64,000 bases of DNA from Levilactobacillus tongjiangensis (lineage in GTDB: Bacteria > Bacillota > Bacilli > Lactobacillales > Lactobacillaceae), in the NCBI RefSeq assembly GCF_003946345.1, contig NZ_RHNY01000011.1, forward strand, positions 1 to 64,000, read 5' to 3'. The notes under the pieces are model-generated. The model did no database searches and was not told where the DNA came from. It saw only the letters and a program-made list of their open reading frames with translations. Numbering within the stretch: the stretch's first letter is position 1; each line of letters starts with the position of its first letter. The position numbers were made by a program, and so were the translations under genes. Positions 61,012 to 64,000 of the stretch are shown here, piece after piece.

Positions 61012-61122
61012 CTACCGATCCGTCCGCGCCCGCAAGGCGTAGAGTCTCGTCACGGTGTCGACCACTTCTTGGAAAACGGCCCCAATGATGGCGGAAATCA
61101 CCCCAAAACTGGCAATCAGCAT
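61012..61122 (-). CDS. Possible holin-like type I toxin or its remnant
   Basis: A 36-residue frame: hydrophobic MLIASFGVISAIIGAVF, then EVVDTVTRLYALRARTDR and stop. It resembles the short 'holin-like' type I toxins of lactobacilli (ALxLMxxFG pattern). No ribosome binding site is near the ATG (TTG immediately before it is alternative). A hairpin with a T-run lies just upstream (61137-61165 region) and another terminator downstream (60913-60946), the layout of toxin plus antisense RNA. Tentative; may be decayed. Confidence 0.3.
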   Translation of the reverse strand: MLIASFGVISAIIGAVFQEVVDTVTRLYALRARTDR

Positions 61123-61225
61123 CAACGCGGTACAGACAAAAAAGCCAGGACCTAAGCCCTGACCTTATCGTTTTATGCAGTTCAACAATCTCATCCAGCT
61201 AGGAGGGGACCACACAAAATTTAAC

Positions 61226-62581
61226 CTAGAAGTGACGACGCACTACTGCGCTCACACCCAACGTGGCCGCAGCTAAAGCGACACCCAAAACACTTACTGG
61301 GGTTGCATTGGCTTCACGCGTCTGAGGCAACTTGGTGTTCCCTGCAGCGACGGTGTGACCACCGTTTTCGGTAACCGTGGCCTTGGCTGGTTGATGCTTC
61401 AGATGCTTCAGATGCTTCAGACTAGCAGCTTTAGCGGCAGCTGCCTTTTTAGCAGCGGCTTTCTTGGCTTCGGCTTCTGCGGCTTCCTTCTTAGCAGCTT
61501 CGTCCTTTTCTTCCTGTTCACGTTCTTCTTGTTCTTTGTCGCTTTCAGTGCCTTCATCGACATCGATTGTCCCGGTGTTGTCGTCTTCCTCTTCCTCATC
61601 GGTTTCGTTCGTGTTCGTGTCACCACCACCAGAACCGCTGTTACCGTTAGAGGAGGAAACTTTCCCATTAGCTTCTTCAGAATTTTTGCCACCAGAGGTC
61701 CCACCGCCCCAACTCATCACGGCGTTGTTCCGGAACTTATAACCAGAATCAATCAGGGAAGGATCAGTGACCTTGGTGTAATAGTCAATGACCACGAGGT
61801 TGTTGACCGTGTCGGTAAATGACAGGTCAAACCCGTTGTCGTTATATGTAACGTTGTAGTCGTCGCCTTCAGTCATGGCTGACTTTTCACGCTTGTAACT
61901 CGTGGTGCTCGTCCAAGTCCCATTGCTGACGGTCACGCCATGAATCAGATCTTGGTAATCACCAATTGTGTCGGTGACGTCCAGGTTCTTCATTTCGAGT
62001 TCTTGACGGTTAACCAAGATTGTCCATTTGATGGTGCCATCATCTTGTAAGACACCCTTCTTGGACAAGTTGGCTTCATCTGACACGATGTTGATTTGTG
62101 ACGTGCTGCTGCCCTTATCTTTCAGTTGGAACGTCACGTCCTTTTCACCCGTATCTTCGTACCGATACTTGGTGGCTAGGTTCAACGTTAATTTATCATT
62201 AGTCTTGCCCTCCAAGGCATCATTCATAGTAATGACGACCCCGGTGTCGGAGACCACGGCGTTCCCAATGACGGTACCATCCGTGTCGTAGACCTTGAAT
62301 TCATCCCCCGGCGTTTTCCCTTTCAGATTCTCAGGAAAATCCAACGTGATGGTATCCCCACTGTGAATCGGGGTGTTTCCAAAGTTCAAGTTGTACTGAA
62401 TATCAATCGTATCTTTATGTTTGAAGTCCGGACCATTCGTCACACTTGCTGACGTGGTGAAGTCCGCACCGTTATAATTAGTGGCCGCTTTGGCCGGTAT
62501 TGCCATCTGGCTGACAACTAATACCAAGACCATACCTAATAGTCCGATTATCAGTCGCCATACTTTACTATTTTTAATCAA
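61226..62581 (-). CDS. LPxTG-type surface protein with Ig-like adhesin domains
   Basis: A 451-residue wall protein: signal peptide (cleavage about AKA-A, residue 33), two adhesin-like beta domains (about 35-290; DTITLDFPENLKGKT, then VLQDDGTIKWTILVNRQELE, similar to collagen-binding/SdrC-type folds), a Ser/Gly linker, an acidic stretch, an Ala/Lys/Glu coiled linker with SLKHLKHLKH from a 9-base tandem repeat, and the sorting signal LPQTRE (about 412) with membrane helix and RRHF tail. LPQTxE is the lactobacillar sortase consensus. Monocistronic. Confidence 0.88.
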   Translation of the reverse strand: MIKNSKVWRLIIGLLGMVLVLVVSQMAIPAKAATNYNGADFTTSASVTNGPDFKHKDTIDIQYNLNFGNTPIHSGDTITLDFPENLKGKTPGDEFKVYDTDGTVIGNAVVSDTGVVITMNDALEGKTNDKLTLNLATKYRYEDTGEKDVTFQLKDKGSSTSQINIVSDEANLSKKGVLQDDGTIKWTILVNRQELEMKNLDVTDTIGDYQDLIHGVTVSNGTWTSTTSYKREKSAMTEGDDYNVTYNDNGFDLSFTDTVNNLVVIDYYTKVTDPSLIDSGYKFRNNAVMSWGGGTSGGKNSEEANGKVSSSNGNSGSGGGDTNTNETDEEEEDDNTGTIDVDEGTESDKEQEEREQEEKDEAAKKEAAEAEAKKAAAKKAAAAKAASLKHLKHLKHQPAKATVTENGGHTVAAGNTKLPQTREANATPVSVLGVALAAATLGVSAVVRRHF

Positions 62582-62705
62582 AAAAATCCCCTCCCGAAAC
62601 TTTTACATAGACAAAGTATACGCGCCTAGGCGGTAGCTTGGCAATAGGGGCTGGACAAGTTCTACGAACTGTGTGGGAAAAATTATGCTTCACAAAAATG
62701 GCACT

Positions 62706-62741
62706 AAAAAAGGATTTGAGGCAAAAGTCTCAAACCCTTTT
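62706..62741 (-). terminator. Terminator of HesB-like gene
   Basis: Minus-strand GGGTTTGAGAC and TCAAATCC arms, TTTTTTAG tail, 44 bases past the stop. Confidence 0.7.
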
Positions 62742-62784
62742 ACGCTTCAAACGCAGATGGTCGAAACGTACACCCAAATAGGAC

Positions 62785-63189
62785 CTAGCAAATACGCGTT
62801 CCCAACGTTTGCATTTCCTTCTTTAAATCTAAATCAGATTTTTCCTCAGCCGTATAGGTGATCAAGCCCACCGCGCTGTCCAAAATACCAGAGTCATCAC
62901 GTAGCGACAATTGATTGAACACCCGGTCCAAGATCAACCCGCTACTGAGATACAATTCCGTATCGGCATTGGTAAATAGCCGTAGCCCCAAGTTGTTCTC
63001 CACGGGAATGGCGTAATCGGGATCATCATCGGTCAACGCCACGAACTGAAACTTGTCCCCAATGGCACAGGTCCCACCAACCGTAGAGTACCGGTTGGAA
63101 CCGTCGTCTGTCGTTAATAGGAGCACAGCATCCGGCTGAACGTTCGCTGCCAAATAGACCTGCGCTGCATCTTTAATCGTGATTTTCAT
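62785..63189 (-). CDS. HesB/IscA-like iron-sulfur cluster biosynthesis family protein
   Basis: A 134-residue protein with the HesB-like fold: KITIKDAAQVYLAANVQPDA at the start, then DAVLLLTTDDGSNRY. The cysteines of true A-type carriers are missing in this region (only two Cys, one terminal), as in YneR-type proteins, so iron-sulfur binding is doubtful. GAAAGAGGG precedes the ATG at 63189. Monocistronic. Confidence 0.65.
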   Translation of the reverse strand: MKITIKDAAQVYLAANVQPDAVLLLTTDDGSNRYSTVGGTCAIGDKFQFVALTDDDPDYAIPVENNLGLRLFTNADTELYLSSGLILDRVFNQLSLRDDSGILDSAVGLITYTAEEKSDLDLKKEMQTLGTRIC

Positions 63190-63445
63190 GAGCAATTTCC
63201 CTCTTTCTAGCCAACCAACTACCAGTCAATTGTGCACAACTATTTATACCTTTTTAACGGGAACTTGTAAACTGATTAGCTCAATAGAAAAGAGTGCGGC
63301 GACAGGCGCTTAACTCGTGAGCATTAACGGTGATAAGCAGATAATCCCACACTTGGATTATTTGTTTATCGCCTAAAGGTTGAAAGTCCGAAAACCGTTA
63401 TCAAACCAAGAATAGTAAGGCGTTATAGACCTAAAATTAGTCTCA

Positions 63446-63629
63446 CCCAGCCACCTGCGGCGGTCAGAGATTCCGCCTGCTGTGGGGAACGCCTCCGGCC
63501 TGAAAAACGGTCCTTCGGCTCGGTTTGAAGTCTGGGAAAACCACCAGTCTCCAACCACGTCCCACGCTGTAAGCCGAAAATCGGCTAACACCGTCGACAC
63601 AGCTGGCTCCACCTCTGACCTCCTCCGGT
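63446..63629 (-). repeat. Class I folded repeat, copy J
   Basis: In the minus reading almost the same as copy A: arms GGTCAGAGGTGGAGCCAGCTG and CAGCAGGCGG..TCTCTGACC, hairpin GCCGATTTTCGGC, CCGAGCCGAAGGACCG, TCCCCACAGC. Confidence 0.8.
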
Positions 63630-63710
63630 TAAACGGGTGCTTGAAAACTAAGCTAGCTTAGATGCCTAAATGACAAAACTTACTCAGTATTATTGATGCT
63701 CCACTAGGTA

Positions 63711-63879
63711 GCCGAGAGTGGGTCAAATTTGGACTAAGCCGTGGGATTTTCAAGTGATTTTCTTGAAAATGGCGACTTGAAGACGTGCTCCGCGGCTTCA
63801 AGCGAGGGACAAGGCCGCCTGCTTGGCTTGTCCCGGCCTTTCCACCGCGTTCCAGTCCAAATTTGGCGAACGGTAAGGC
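63711..63879 (+). repeat. Class II folded repeat, copy J
   Basis: GCCGAGAG start, arm AAATTTGGAC, hairpin ATTTTCAAG/CTTGAAAAT, hairpin GGGACAAG/CTTGTCCC, GTTCCAGTCC, arm GTCCAAATTT, CGGTAAGGC end. The rest of 63190-64000 has no gene seen. Confidence 0.8.
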
Positions 63880-64000
63880 GACAATTTTCCACTGTATCTG
63901 ACTAAACCCCAACACCCAATCCTTGTTGTATCAGGCATAGTGGACATTTCAGTGCCTTCAACCTTTAGTTTATCGCTGTTAAGCGGAGCGAGCTGCCTGC

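Larger units (their letters stand above)
63373..63968 (-). mobile_element. 596-bp non-autonomous element (copy J), inverted relative to copy A
   Basis: Near-identical to the inverse of 6054-6647. Terminal inverted repeats CTAAAGGTTGAAAG (63373-63386) and CTTCAACCTTTAG (ending 63968). Flanked by the 8-bp direct repeat TTTATCGC (63365-63372 and 63969-63976). Contains a class I repeat (63446-63629) and a class II repeat (63711-63879). No coding sequence supported. Confidence 0.85.

Overview
The window is chromosomal DNA of a low-to-moderate GC Gram-positive lactic acid bacterium, most likely a Levilactobacillus-type heterofermentative lactobacillus. The evidence is AGGAGG-type ribosome binding sites, a T-box before tyrS, a PyrR-type leader, an LPQTxE sortase signal, a complete citrate lyase cluster with a CitI-type activator, and many two- to four-gene operons separated by rho-independent terminators. 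Species assignment is inference. No tRNA, rRNA, prophage or CRISPR array was seen.

Layout. 0.4-5.8 kb: tyrS with its T-box leader, mntH (Nramp Mn/H+ symporter), a small membrane protein, a MarR regulator and a DUF2252 protein. 6-6.7 kb: a 594-bp mobile repeat element. 6.8-11.3 kb: an Mga-like regulator, a small unknown gene, and a three-gene operon resembling poly-N-acetylglucosamine (icaA/D/B) synthesis. 11.5-19 kb: a quinone-oxidoreductase-like dehydrogenase divergent from an ArsR regulator plus DJ-1/PfpI protein; an NCS1 nucleobase permease; nucleoside deoxyribosyltransferase behind a PyrR-type attenuator; two PH-domain membrane proteins (YdbS/YdbT type) and a DUF2200 protein. 19.4-25.4 kb: a GntR(YtrA)-ABC transporter operon, a DUF975 membrane protein, an arylsulfotransferase-like protein and a secreted unknown.

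25.7-35.2 kb: the citrate fermentation cluster, read leftward as citM (oxaloacetate decarboxylase/malic enzyme family), an AEC-type transporter, citC, citD, citE, citF, then two structured repeats, then citX and citG; the SorC/CitI-type regulator is divergent. Together these import the organic acid, split citrate to acetate and oxaloacetate, decarboxylate oxaloacetate to pyruvate, and build and attach the lyase prosthetic group. 35.4-46.4 kb: a mix of hydrolases, a nucleoside hydrolase, zinc-ribbon and Ig-like exported proteins, an orphan DinJ/RelB antitoxin, an ABC-F ATPase with a hairpin leader, an AraC regulator, a strong candidate small RNA (44.17-44.51 kb) and small AT-richer genes. 46.9-57.6 kb: an MFS exporter, LysR/YeiH pair, SDR/MerR pair, CadD/CzrA-like ArsR pair, and a LacI-controlled operon (GATase-like protein, DMT transporter, Ntn hydrolase). 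57.8-63.2 kb: yefM-yoeB toxin-antitoxin, a 97-bp tandem array, a multicopper oxidase, an LPQTxE surface protein and a HesB-like protein. 63.4-64 kb: a second, inverted copy of the 594-bp element.

The most unusual content is intergenic. Two families of large folded repeats (class I, about 180-200 bp; class II, about 160 bp) recur across the window. Their outer arms differ between copies but stay complementary, while short core motifs are conserved. One of each is carried together in a 594-596 bp element with terminal inverted repeats and 8-bp target duplications, present as two inverted copies 57 kb apart. A separate locus at 44.2 kb looks like a small RNA displaying TGGGGG in repeated hairpin loops.
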